Assembly (NCBI GenBank): GCA_947253615.1
Contig: CAMYAA010000010.1
Location: 1 to 10,826, forward strand
Direction of reading: 5' to 3'
Source: an uncultured Sutterellaceae bacterium
GTDB lineage: Bacteria > Pseudomonadota > Gammaproteobacteria > Burkholderiales > Burkholderiaceae_F
Length of the DNA: 10,826 nt
Part shown: positions 1 through 7,279 of the stretch, in pieces
Layout: every line of letters starts with the position of its first letter
Position numbering within the stretch: the stretch's first letter is position 1
Notes under the pieces: model-generated
The model's database searches: none
What the model saw: only the letters and a program-made list of their open reading frames with translations
What the model was told of the DNA's origin: nothing
Position numbers and translations under genes: made by a program

Positions 1-49
1 ATCTACACACTGCATATCGTCGGCAGCGTCAGATGTGTATAAGAGACAG
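1..49 (+). other. Nextera i5-side sequencing adapter (artefact)
   Basis: This is not genomic DNA. Bases 1-8 match the end of the Illumina P5 primer, 9-16 read ACTGCATA (the form of an i5 index, matching the one known as S506/N506), 17-30 are the Nextera Read 1 tail and 31-49 the 19-bp Tn5 mosaic end. Genomic sequence starts at 50. Translating through the junction gives the false peptide SLIHI at the end of tyrS. Confidence 0.98.
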
Positions 50-943
50 ACCCTCCGCACATTCACGCTTGATCGTCGCAATTTCATCATTGCTCTTTAA
101 GCTCAACAAGTCATACCAATCCCACATCAAATCGTCCGAGATCGACATCACCTTGCCAAACATATCGTTGGGTAAGTCCGTAATCCCAATGTAGTTGTGC
201 TTACTCTTACTCATCTTGACTTGACCATCAAGCCCAACGAGTAACGGCATCGTCAACACACATTGCGGTTCCTGACCATACTGACGCTGTAATTCACGAC
301 CCACTAAGAGGTTAAAACGCTGGTCCGAACCCCCTAATTCCAAGTCGGCATTCAATGCCACCGAGTCATACCCTTGCATTAACGGATAAATCAATTCGTG
401 CATCGCAATGGGCGCCTGCTCCGCATAACGCTTCGCAAAGTCATCACGTTCGAGCAAACGGGCCAAGGTATAACGAGAGGCCAATTGAATCAAGCCCACG
501 GACCCTAAGGCATTACACCATTCAGAGTTGTAACGCACTTCGGTCTTGTCCAAATTCAAAACCATGCCCGCTTGATTTAAATACGTCTTGGCATTTTCAA
601 CAATTTGCTCATGACTCAACGGCGGACGCGTCACATTGCGCCCCGAAGGATCCCCAATGGCCGCCGTAAAGTCGCCCACCAAGAAGATCACTTGATGACC
701 TAAGTCCTGTAACTGACGAAGCTTGTTGAGCACCACCGTGTGACCAATATGAATGTCAGGTGCCGTGGGATCTAACCCTAACTTACAACGTAACGGACGA
801 CCTTGGGCCTTCGCACGAGCTAATTTCTGCTCAAATTCTTCTTCAATCAAAAACGTATCCGTACCGCGGCGAATCGTCGCCATCGCTTCACGAATATCAT
901 CGGTAATCGGCAGACGCTTAGCCACCTCTTGCTTTTCCGTCAT
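50..943 (-). CDS. tyrS: Tyrosyl-tRNA synthetase, C-terminus cut off by contig end
   Basis: Class I aminoacyl-tRNA synthetase that charges tRNA-Tyr with tyrosine in the cytoplasm. The 298 genuine residues hold the whole catalytic core: the HIGHT signature at 65-69, a GDPSGRN segment at 97-103, the tyrosine-pocket stretch [10 protein letters not shown] near 186-195, [10 protein letters not shown] near 202-211 and KMSKS at 243-247. The style is the bacterial type 2 TyrRS. Family members run to about 400-430 residues, so roughly the last hundred, including the S4-like tRNA-binding domain, are missing only because the contig stops. I chose the ATG at 943 because AGGA sits six bases upstream; a TTG at 961 in frame would add six residues but lacks a clear ribosome site. 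It is divergent from the M23 peptidase gene, with 120 bases between the two starts. Confidence 0.96.
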
Positions 944-985
944 TGCTTTCCTTTTTTCCAATTAATCACATCCTAAGGGCCAATG

Positions 986-1018
986 ATTCCCCTAAACTCA
1001 AAGGGAATGTTTTAGAAT
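986..1018. promoter_or_regulatory. Divergent tyrS / M23 intergenic region: inverted repeat and weak -10
   Basis: The 120 bases between the two divergent starts carry a 6-bp perfect inverted repeat, ATTCCC at 986-991 and GGGAAT at 1003-1008. It is followed on the plus strand by TAGAAT (1013-1018), a possible -10 for the peptidase gene. No convincing -35 is visible for either direction. The repeat could be an operator or chance; the promoter call is weak. Confidence 0.3.
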
Positions 1019-1063
1019 GCGCAAACAACTATTCTTCCTGTTTTTCCCTCAAGACGCAACTCC

Positions 1064-2593
1064 ATGACGGCTCCTACTCTGCTCAGTCGACAACTTCGTC
1101 AAATTGGCAAGGCGTTTATCGCCTGGCAACGCACGCGCGCTACCTCATGGAATTTCTCCCTTGAGAGTCAACCTCGTCGAACCCTCGTCATGGGACTCGT
1201 CGCCTTGTTCGTCGTCCTTGTCGTTCTCGGAGCCCTCAAATTCGCCCCTCGACTCGATAAGTACAACATCGAACAAAGCTCCGTCGTGACACCAATCGCC
1301 ACGCCCGATCTCAAGCCCATCATCGAGGCAATACAAACCAATAATACACCGCTCGTCACCAAGCGTGTCGTAGAACCGTCCGATACCTTGCTGAGCCTCC
1401 TTGCTCGAGAAAAAATTCAACCCGAGGAAATTCTCAGCCTCATCAACGAACACCACGAACTCCAGGCGCTGCTCTACCCGCAGCCAGGCGAATATATCGA
1501 ACTCGAACACTACCCCGATGGACGCTTAGCTTCGCTCGCGCTTTATCGCGCCGGTTTTCGTCCTGAAGAAAACACCGTCACACGCATTGAACGCGAGGGC
1601 CACACGCTCGTGGGACACCTCGAGCCGTTTGATTACCACCGTGACACCATCACCATTGACGGCACCTTCTTGGGTAATTGGACCAAAACTGCTAAGAAAC
1701 TCAATATCCCACGCTCGGTCTTAACCCGCTTATATAGCGTCTGGGACGCGCCTCACAATCCCGTCACCGATATTCAAAAGGGAGACATTATTCGCTTGCT
1801 TTACGCGAAAAAATCCATCAATGGCTCCTTTATTAGCGATGGGCGACTCTTGGGCGTTCAGATCGTGCACGATCACCATGCCCATGAGGCGTTCTGGTTC
1901 GTCGACAAAAACGGCCACGGGAACTTCTACACGCCCCAAGGCTACAGCACGACCAAAACCTTTATGCGCGTCCCCTTGGATATTAAAGACGTCAGTAGCG
2001 AATTTGCCGCCTTGCGCCGTCACCCGATCACGGGCGAACTCCGCCCCCATAATGGGACGGACTTTCGCGCTCCCTCGGGCTCCAAAATCTTTGCGGCCGC
2101 CGATGGGGTCATCCTTCGTAAAGGCTATTCCAAAAACGGGTACGGAAACTTCATCCACCTCGATCATGGCCATGGCCGCGAAACCGTCTACGCCCATATG
2201 TCCCGCTTTGCGAAAAATATCAAAAGCGGCATGAACGTCAAAAAAGGCCAACTCATCGGCTACGTGGGCATGACGGGGCTCGCCACTGGACCACACTTAC
2301 ACTACGAACTCAAACTCAATGGGATCCAAATTAACCCACGTACGGCGGACTTTCCCGACACCGAGACCCTCTCGCCCTTTGAGTTCGCGCAGTTTAAGAG
2401 TCGTATCAAACCGCTCGAACAAACCTTAGCCTCGCTCTCGCGAGCTCATCTCGACGAAAACGAGCCCGATGCCGCCCAGGCCAGCGATAAACCCGACACA
2501 GACGCAGAGTCCAATGCGCCCGAGGATACTTCGCTTGAACCCACACCAGCACAGAAAACGAGCACGAGCGACTCGGACTTGTACGAAAACTAA
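1064..2593 (+). CDS. Membrane-anchored M23 family peptidoglycan endopeptidase
   Basis: A 509-residue zinc metallopeptidase of the MepM/Csd3 type, expected to cut peptide cross-links in peptidoglycan in the periplasm. The N-terminus is basic, followed by one membrane segment at about 41-58 that acts as signal anchor. Residues 99-145 look like the LysM/OapA-like wall-binding region, and 180-250 resemble the second Csd3/MepM N-domain. The M23 (LytM) domain spans about 315-425, with the zinc ligands H329 and D333 (HNGTD), the catalytic H378 (YAHMS) and the HLH motif H411-H413. The last 50 residues are acidic, Pro/Ser/Thr-rich and probably disordered. All catalytic residues are present, so it should be active rather than a LytM activator. 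The ribosome site before the ATG is weak. anmK follows 94 bases downstream; wall turnover and recycling fit together. Confidence 0.93.
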   Translation: MTAPTLLSRQLRQIGKAFIAWQRTRATSWNFSLESQPRRTLVMGLVALFVVLVVLGALKFAPRLDKYNIEQSSVVTPIATPDLKPIIEAIQTNNTPLVTKRVVEPSDTLLSLLAREKIQPEEILSLINEHHELQALLYPQPGEYIELEHYPDGRLASLALYRAGFRPEENTVTRIEREGHTLVGHLEPFDYHRDTITIDGTFLGNWTKTAKKLNIPRSVLTRLYSVWDAPHNPVTDIQKGDIIRLLYAKKSINGSFISDGRLLGVQIVHDHHAHEAFWFVDKNGHGNFYTPQGYSTTKTFMRVPLDIKDVSSEFAALRRHPITGELRPHNGTDFRAPSGSKIFAAADGVILRKGYSKNGYGNFIHLDHGHGRETVYAHMSRFAKNIKSGMNVKKGQLIGYVGMTGLATGPHLHYELKLNGIQINPRTADFPDTETLSPFEFAQFKSRIKPLEQTLASLSRAHLDENEPDAAQASDKPDTDAESNAPEDTSLEPTPAQKTSTSDSDLYEN

Positions 2594-2636
2594 GGCGTCC
2601 TCACCCGAGTCGGGGCTCAAAAGGCAACGCGCTCTT

Positions 2637-2645
2637 TGTTACAAT
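2637..2645 (+). promoter_or_regulatory. Extended -10 promoter for anmK
   Basis: The string TGTTACAAT is an extended -10 (TG, one base, TACAAT, one mismatch to TATAAT) 43 bases before the anmK ATG, with no good -35, as is common for extended -10 promoters. It would let anmK be transcribed separately from the upstream peptidase gene. Inferred from sequence only. Confidence 0.5.
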
Positions 2646-2687
2646 GAAATGGACTATCCCACTCTTCATTGCAAATGACTAAACGCT

Positions 2688-3797
2688 ATGCCCAATGACC
2701 CTTTGATCACGCTTGGCCTGATGTCAGGCACCAGTCTTGATGGCGTTGATGCCGTCGCGATGGCTTTCTCCGACAATGACTTTCGCGTCTTGGGACACGC
2801 CTACATGGCCTATCCCGAACACGTGATTGCCGAGAGTTTAAAACTCGCAACGCCAGGCTTTGATGAATGCCAACGCATGGGTGCCTTGGGCATCGAACTC
2901 GCCCGCCTTTACGCTCAAGCGATTCACGAATGTCTTGATAAAACGGGCTTAACGCCCCAAGACGTCGCAGCCGCGGGGGTGCATGGCCAAACCATTCGTC
3001 ATTGCCCGCACAATGGCTTTTCCGTGCAGCTCAACAGCCCAGCGCATATCGCCGAATACACCAACCTCAACATCATTGCCGATTTCCGCAGTCGCGATCT
3101 TGCCGCGGGGGGTCAGGGCGCCCCGCTCGTGCCCGCCTTCCACAAAGAGTGCTTTACGGGCGAGAAGCCGCGCGTCATCCTAAACCTCGGCGGCATCGCT
3201 AACATCACCTGTTTGAGCGCGCGAGAAGACAATGCGCCACCACTGGGCGGCGATACGGGCCCCGCCAACATGCTGCTCGATCACTGGATGCAAACTCGCT
3301 TTGGACTGAAGTTCGATGCCAACGGCCAAGAGGCTCGTCAGGGCAAGGTCAACGAGGCCCTGCTTCACTCCTTCTTGAGTGACCCTTATTTCAAACGCGC
3401 GTTACCGAAATCCACAGGACGCGAAGTCTTTAACGGGGAGTGGCTCGAACACCATCTTGAACACTACCAACACATCAGCGCTCAAGATGTCGCACGCACC
3501 TTGGTCGAACTCACCGCACGTAGCGTCGTCGACGCCATTCAAAAAACGCCCTACCAAGCCGAGGAAATTTACGTCTGCGGGGGCGGGGCACGCAACCCAA
3601 TGATGCTCGAGGCCCTCGAGGCCAACTTTGGGCACCCCGTACAAACCACCGAAGCGCTCGGCATGCCACCCATGCTCGTCGAGGCGGCCGCCTTTGCTTG
3701 GCTCGCCATGCGCTTTATTCGCCACGAAACGGGCAATCAACCCGAGGCGACCGGGGCCCACGGGCCACGCATTCTCGGGTGCTTATACCCCGCCTAA
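2688..3797 (+). CDS. anmK: Anhydro-N-acetylmuramic acid kinase
   Basis: Cytoplasmic sugar kinase that opens the 1,6-anhydro ring of anhydro-MurNAc and phosphorylates it with ATP to MurNAc-6-phosphate, a step of peptidoglycan recycling. The 369-residue protein has the usual family length. Signatures are MSGTSLDGVDA at 12-22 (ATP loop), GVHGQTIRH at 98-105, the NLGGIANIT block at 166-174, GGDTGPAN at 187-194 with D189 as the expected catalytic base, and VCGGGARNP at 296-304. The ribosome site before the ATG is poor. It lies downstream of the M23 endopeptidase on the same strand, an order common in Betaproteobacteria. It ends in a strong hairpin terminator shared with the convergent erpA. Confidence 0.97.
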   Translation: MPNDPLITLGLMSGTSLDGVDAVAMAFSDNDFRVLGHAYMAYPEHVIAESLKLATPGFDECQRMGALGIELARLYAQAIHECLDKTGLTPQDVAAAGVHGQTIRHCPHNGFSVQLNSPAHIAEYTNLNIIADFRSRDLAAGGQGAPLVPAFHKECFTGEKPRVILNLGGIANITCLSAREDNAPPLGGDTGPANMLLDHWMQTRFGLKFDANGQEARQGKVNEALLHSFLSDPYFKRALPKSTGREVFNGEWLEHHLEHYQHISAQDVARTLVELTARSVVDAIQKTPYQAEEIYVCGGGARNPMMLEALEANFGHPVQTTEALGMPPMLVEAAAFAWLAMRFIRHETGNQPEATGAHGPRILGCLYPA

Positions 3798-3803
3798 AAC
3801 GGC

Positions 3804-3833
3804 AAAAGGCAACGCGCAAACGTTGCCTTTTTT
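3804..3833. terminator. Rho-independent terminator between convergent anmK and erpA
   Basis: A perfect 11-bp stem (3804-3814 with 3821-3831) closes a 6-base loop, and the run of six T ends at 3833, seven bases after the anmK stop begins the gap. The A run on the left arm gives a shorter U tract on the minus strand, so it may also stop transcripts from erpA. Confidence 0.92.
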
Positions 3834-3872
3834 CTTAAGCGCTCTCCTCTTACAAGAAGAGGAACCGTCAAA

Positions 3873-4241
3873 CTAGACGCTAAAGGAAGAACCACAACCA
3901 CACGTGGTCACGGCATTGGGATTGTCAATCACAAATTGCGCACCCGATAAATCATCCTTAAAGTCAATGGTCGCGCCAACTAAATACTGATAGCTCATCG
4001 AGTCAATCAATAACATCACGCCTTCCTTGACCATCACAGCATCATCGTCGTTTTGCTGTTCGTCAAAGGTAAAACCATATTGGAAGCCCGAACAACCACC
4101 GCCTTGCACAAACACGCGAAGCTTTAAGTTCGGATTGCCTTCTTCTTGCATTAATTCTTTGACTTTCAATGCGGCCGCTTCCGTGAAAATAATCGGATCG
4201 GGCATCGCTTCTGGAGCTTGTTCCATTTTTTCGTCACTCAT
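3873..4241 (-). CDS. erpA: Iron-sulfur cluster insertion protein ErpA
   Basis: A-type carrier that delivers Fe-S clusters to apo-enzymes. The 122-residue protein has the HesB/IscA fold signature with the three conserved cysteines C50 (GGGCSGFQY), C114 and C116 (TTCGCGSSF) near the C-terminus. The first 14 residues are a variable acidic leader. The start at 4241 is supported by AGGGAAG just upstream. It is separated from rpsI by a strong terminator and 240 bases, so it probably has its own promoter, and the leader carries palindromes that could be regulatory. The neighbourhood (convergent anmK, upstream rpsI-rplM) is the usual betaproteobacterial arrangement. ErpA rather than IscA is favoured by this context and by the N-terminal extension. 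Confidence 0.94.
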   Translation of the reverse strand: MSDEKMEQAPEAMPDPIIFTEAAALKVKELMQEEGNPNLKLRVFVQGGGCSGFQYGFTFDEQQNDDDAVMVKEGVMLLIDSMSYQYLVGATIDFKDDLSGAQFVIDNPNAVTTCGCGSSFSV

Positions 4242-4254
4242 AATTCTTCCCTAA

Positions 4255-4337
4255 TGACCCAGGGTCACTTCTTTAATAAAGCTAGGTTCTTAAAAAACAT
4301 AAGAAGCTATCAACTTCTCATATCCATTTATATGAGT
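4255..4337 (-). promoter_or_regulatory. Palindromes in the erpA upstream region
   Basis: Between the rpsI terminator and erpA are three inverted repeats. TGACCC-A-GGGTCA (4255-4267) is a perfect palindrome ending 13 bases before the erpA ATG, next to its ribosome site. AGAAG and CTTCT flank seven bases at about 4302-4318. CTCATAT and ATATGAG flank six bases at 4317-4336. None has a T tract, so they are not terminators. The region is AT-rich and should hold the erpA promoter, but I see no clean -35/-10 pair and no clear match to the IscR consensus. Confidence 0.35.
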
Positions 4338-4407
4338 CTATCGTACACGAAAACCCCTAGCCAAATCTTAAGAAACGAAGAAAACTTGCAAAGCATTTCC
4401 TAAAGTC

Positions 4408-4436
4408 AAAAAAAACGCCCACCGAAGTGAGCGTTT
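4408..4436 (-). terminator. Terminator of the rplM-rpsI operon
   Basis: Read on the minus strand, AAACGCTCAC pairs with GTGGGCGTTT (one wobble pair) around a TTCG tetraloop and runs into eight T (plus-strand A at 4408-4415). It lies 48 bases after the rpsI stop and insulates erpA from the ribosomal operon. Confidence 0.93.
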
Positions 4437-4483
4437 GTAGCGCGAAGCGGAGCTCCCCCCATAGAGGGAAGCCCGGTTTCCAA

Positions 4484-4876
4484 TTAACGCTTGGAGAACT
4501 GCTTGGCGCGACGAGCCTTGCGAAGACCGACCTTCTTACGTTCGACTTCACGAGCATCGCGGGTCACGAGACCAGCCTGAGAAAGAACAGGCTTCAAACC
4601 AGCATCGTAGTCAATCAAAGCGCGCGTAATGCCGTGACGAACAGCACCCGCTTGACCCGATTCACCACCACCGCAAACATTAACCATCACGTCAAAGGTT
4701 TCGACGTTGTCGGTTAACTGAAGAGGTTGCATGACGATCATGCGACCCGTTTCACGGTTGAAATATTGTTCGAGGGCTCGACCATTAATGACGATCTTAC
4801 CCGTGCCGCGTTTGATGAAAACACGAGCCACAGAGCTCTTACGACGGCCAGTACCGTAGTTGTAGTTACCAATCAT
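4484..4876 (-). CDS. rpsI: Small ribosomal subunit protein uS9
   Basis: Component of the 30S subunit head; its C-terminal tail reaches the P site. The 130-residue length is standard. The N-terminal [13 protein letters not shown], the central [20 protein letters not shown] and the basic C-terminal tail ending in the S9 hallmark FSKR identify it. It starts 17 bases after the rplM stop, with GAAAGG eight bases upstream of the ATG, so the two genes are co-transcribed and probably translated in step. Complete and unremarkable. Confidence 0.98.
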   Translation of the reverse strand: MIGNYNYGTGRRKSSVARVFIKRGTGKIVINGRALEQYFNRETGRMIVMQPLQLTDNVETFDVMVNVCGGGESGQAGAVRHGITRALIDYDAGLKPVLSQAGLVTRDAREVERKKVGLRKARRAKQFSKR

Positions 4877-4893
4877 CTTTCAAGCCTTTCGGG

Positions 4894-5322
4894 TTAGAGG
4901 TCAAGGACCTTAGGTTGCTGAGCAGAATGCGGATGTTCGGTACCAGCGTAGATCTTGAGCTTCTTGATCATCGCGTAACCGAGCGGACCCTTCGGAAGCA
5001 TACCCTTAACCGCGATTTCAAGAGCGCGGCCAGGATGCTTGGCTTGCATTTCTTCGAAAGTCGTTTCGTAAATGCCGCCAGGGTAACCCGTATGACGATA
5101 ATAGGTCTTCTTACCCGCTTTTTCTGCGGAAAGCTTGAGTTTTTCAGCGTTCACGACGACGATAAAGTCGCCCGTGTCAACGTGAGGAGTATATTCGGGC
5201 TTGTGTTTGCCACGAAGGCGCAAAGCGATTTCGCTGGCAAGACGGCCGAGCACCTTATCACTGGCATCGACCACGAACCAGTCGCGCTTAACCTCAAGCG
5301 GCTTGGCCGAGAAGGTCTTCAT
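4894..5322 (-). CDS. rplM: Large ribosomal subunit protein uL13
   Basis: Early-assembly protein of the 50S subunit. It has 142 residues as in E. coli, with the family blocks [14 protein letters not shown] near 18-31, [15 protein letters not shown] near 46-60, [10 protein letters not shown] near 77-86 and [11 protein letters not shown] near 109-119. AGGTGA six bases before the ATG at 5322 is a strong ribosome site. It is the first gene of the rplM-rpsI operon. In E. coli L13 represses this operon by binding the rplM leader; a hairpin in the leader here could serve the same role, but that is inference. Confidence 0.98.
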   Translation of the reverse strand: MKTFSAKPLEVKRDWFVVDASDKVLGRLASEIALRLRGKHKPEYTPHVDTGDFIVVVNAEKLKLSAEKAGKKTYYRHTGYPGGIYETTFEEMQAKHPGRALEIAVKGMLPKGPLGYAMIKKLKIYAGTEHPHSAQQPKVLDL

Positions 5323-5581
5323 TGCGTTTCACCTAATAAAAATAAGACCACTACAATCCTGACTTGACGGATGGCGCCGCTTCCCTCTTCTGTTTATGAG
5401 AGAGAACGTCATGAAACTGTAGGATCGATAAACATAACCATTCACAAAAGTAGGTTTACCCCATTACCTTTGTGAAACTTCTAAAAGATAACCTTGACCT
5501 CGTTTTCTGTACGGCGCCAGTGGAAAATCGATGGGGTAAGCAATCCGTACACAAAGTCAAGACGGCGATTTTAACCTAAAA
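5323..5581 (-). promoter_or_regulatory. rplM-rpsI promoter and leader region
   Basis: About 310 bases separate rplM from the glpD stop and no gene is visible in them. The stretch must hold the rplM promoter. The best -35 is TTGACT (plus 5555-5560), but its partner at 16 bases (TACCCC) is poor; TTCACA at 5476-5471 with TACTTT 18 bases on is another weak pair. The clearest structure is the 12-bp hairpin at 5441-5476, listed separately. The rest appears AT-rich and unstructured. Confidence 0.4.
5441..5476 (-). promoter_or_regulatory. 12-bp hairpin upstream of rplM
   Basis: Arms 5441-5452 and 5465-5476 pair over 12 bp around a 12-base loop. In minus-strand RNA (the rplM sense) the single imperfect position is a G-U wobble and the stem is continuous; on the plus strand it would be an A-C mismatch. 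That favours a role as rplM leader RNA rather than a plus-strand feature. No U tract follows, so it is not a terminator. It lies about 120 bases before the rplM start. Confidence 0.5.
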
Positions 5582-5615
5582 GGCGTGACTCTGTCTAGGA
5601 ATCACGCCCTTTTTT
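5582..5615. terminator. Hairpin terminator after glpD
   Basis: GGCGTGA at 5582-5588 pairs with TCACGCC at 5602-5608, with partial pairing further in. On the minus strand, downstream of glpD, the stem is followed by four T; on the plus strand by six T (5610-5615). It can therefore work in both directions and separates glpD from the rplM promoter region. Confidence 0.75.
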
Positions 5616-5634
5616 ATTCACTCGCTACGAAAAA

Positions 5635-7278
5635 TTAGTGCTTTTTCTTCGAGTTAGACGAGGTTTGGGCCTTGTCTTCCGCTTTTTCTGCGTCACAGAC
5701 TTCAGCCTCACAAGCACACGCCGGCGCTTGCGCTTCTTCACCCTTGGCCTCACAGGCACAGGCTTCTTCAGCCTTGGCTTCCGAGGCGCAGGCCGCTTCC
5801 ACCGGAGCTACATAGGGCTTGCCGTCTAAAGCCGCTTGAACCTTCGGCAACAACGCCGCCGTACGTTCAGCATTCATCTGACCTAAACGTAAACGACGGA
5901 AGAGAACGTCTTCTGCCGAGCGCGCCAATTCCGTATCACGAACGTGGAGCGCATAAGCCACCACCTGATCATCAGCCTCAGGACCGGCTTCTGCCGCAAT
6001 TTCCAACGCCGCGGGATCAAACATCGGATCCTTGTAAATCGGTAAGTCCTTCGTCACGCAAAGACGCGGCGGCACTAAATGACGTAACGTCGCCACCGAC
6101 ATCGCATGTTCAGCCATCTTACGATAGGCCGTCCACTTGCCCCCCGTCACCGTGATCATGTTGCCATACTCCGGTAAGACCGCATGTTCACGACTGACCT
6201 TGGCCGTCGAGCCCGACGAGCCCGTTGCCTGAGGATTAAAGAGCGGACGCAACCCCGCAAACGTGGCCTTCACATCAGCACGCGTAATGGGCTTGGCTAA
6301 ATAGCCCGAGGCCGTTTCAATCATAAAGTCGATTTCTTCATCACTGACTTCAGGATCAAAGTTGGCTTCTTTTTGTTCCACGTCGGTCGTCCCGACTAAG
6401 AGCATCCCATGCCAAGGAATCGCAAAGAGCACACGCCCGTCACGCGTCTTCGGAATTAACATCCCGTTGTCCCCAGGCATAAAGCTCTTGTCTAACAAGA
6501 TATGCGAGCCACGGGACACACGCACTAAGGTCGAGGCTTCCGGATCCACTAAGCGACGAATCGGGTCAACCCAAGCGCCCGCTGCATTAAAGACCATCTT
6601 GCAGCGAATCGTATATTCTTCGCCCGTTTCCTTGTCCTTGGCCGTCACGGACTGAATCATGCCGCCCTTGCGATCAATGGCCACCACCGGCATGTAGTTC
6701 AACGGAACGGCACCGTGTTCAAAGGCCGTACGCATTAACGCAATCGTTAAACGCGCATCGTCAAATTGACCGTCATAGAACTGCACACCGCCCATCAAAC
6801 CGTCCGTCTTCACCCCAGGTAACTTCGTTAAGGTGTCTTCGCGCGACAAGGAGCTTGTGCGGCCAATGCCATAACCACCATAGGTCATGGCCGAATAAAT
6901 GCCTAAACCCACCGTGAAGAACTCACGTTCCCACTTCTTGTAGCACGGCAAAATAAAGGGCTTGGAATGAACCAAATGGGGAGCATTCTTAATCAAAATG
7001 CGACGTTCTTTGAGCGCTTCACGAACGAGGCCCCAATCACGCGGATTCTTCATATAACGAACACCGCCGTGAATTAACTTCGTCGAGCGCGAAGACGTGC
7101 CCTGCGAGAAGTCCTGAGCTTCTAAAAGAACGGTTTTTAAACCACGAGAGGCAGCATCGACAGCAATGCCTACCCCGGTCGCGCCCCCGCCAATGACGAC
7201 GACGTCCCAAACGCAGTCTTCCTTCAGTTGATTAAGAAGTTCTTCACGTTTAATCGGTTTCAGGTCTTGTTCCGACAT
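5635..7278 (-). CDS. glpD: Glycerol-3-phosphate dehydrogenase (FAD) with cysteine-rich C-terminal tail
   Basis: FAD enzyme at the inner membrane face that oxidises sn-glycerol-3-phosphate to dihydroxyacetone phosphate and passes electrons to quinone. Numbered from the ATG at 7278 (547 residues): the FAD-binding VVIGGGATGVG lies at 27-37, the GTSSRSTKLIHGGVRY block at 60-75, GAWVDPIRR near 234-242 and TVTGGKWTAYRKMAEHA near 377-393. The DAO C-domain ends near 490. E. coli GlpD stops at about this point. Here about 55 extra residues follow, rich in Ala, Glu and Cys with three imperfect repeats (CASEAKAEEA, CACEAKGEEA, CACEAEVCDAEK) and a basic SKKKH end. I chose the ATG at 7278 because GGAAC lies eight bases upstream and it sits one base after the glpK TGA; a GTG at 7302 would overlap glpK and add eight residues. 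Co-transcribed with glpK. Confidence 0.95.
   Translation of the reverse strand: MSEQDLKPIKREELLNQLKEDCVWDVVVIGGGATGVGIAVDAASRGLKTVLLEAQDFSQGTSSRSTKLIHGGVRYMKNPRDWGLVREALKERRILIKNAPHLVHSKPFILPCYKKWEREFFTVGLGIYSAMTYGGYGIGRTSSLSREDTLTKLPGVKTDGLMGGVQFYDGQFDDARLTIALMRTAFEHGAVPLNYMPVVAIDRKGGMIQSVTAKDKETGEEYTIRCKMVFNAAGAWVDPIRRLVDPEASTLVRVSRGSHILLDKSFMPGDNGMLIPKTRDGRVLFAIPWHGMLLVGTTDVEQKEANFDPEVSDEEIDFMIETASGYLAKPITRADVKATFAGLRPLFNPQATGSSGSTAKVSREHAVLPEYGNMITVTGGKWTAYRKMAEHAMSVATLRHLVPPRLCVTKDLPIYKDPMFDPAALEIAAEAGPEADDQVVAYALHVRDTELARSAEDVLFRRLRLGQMNAERTAALLPKVQAALDGKPYVAPVEAACASEAKAEEACACEAKGEEAQAPACACEAEVCDAEKAEDKAQTSSNSKKKH
5638..5805 (-). repeat. GlpD C-terminal Cys/Glu/Ala repeat tail
   Basis: This segment encodes residues 492-547 of GlpD. 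It has six cysteines (497, 507, 509, 521, 523, 528), arranged as an A-C-A-[C/S]-E-A-[K/E] unit in three degenerate copies; the first copy has Ser for the second Cys. The DNA copies are also related (for example the repeated GAAGAAGC), so the tail probably grew by tandem duplication. Not part of the known GlpD fold. Confidence 0.8.
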
Positions 7279-7279
7279 A

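Noticed and set aside
1730..2296. 188-codon frame antisense to the M23 peptidase
   Set aside because: Lies wholly opposite a well-supported gene with catalytic residues; no recognisable domain.
2600..2616. Hairpin CCCGAGTCGGG after the M23 gene as terminator
   Set aside because: The central spacing leaves at most a 3-bp stem with a usable loop and there is no T run.
4915..5367. 150-codon plus-strand frame opposite rplM
   Set aside because: Shadow of the ribosomal protein gene; no family features.
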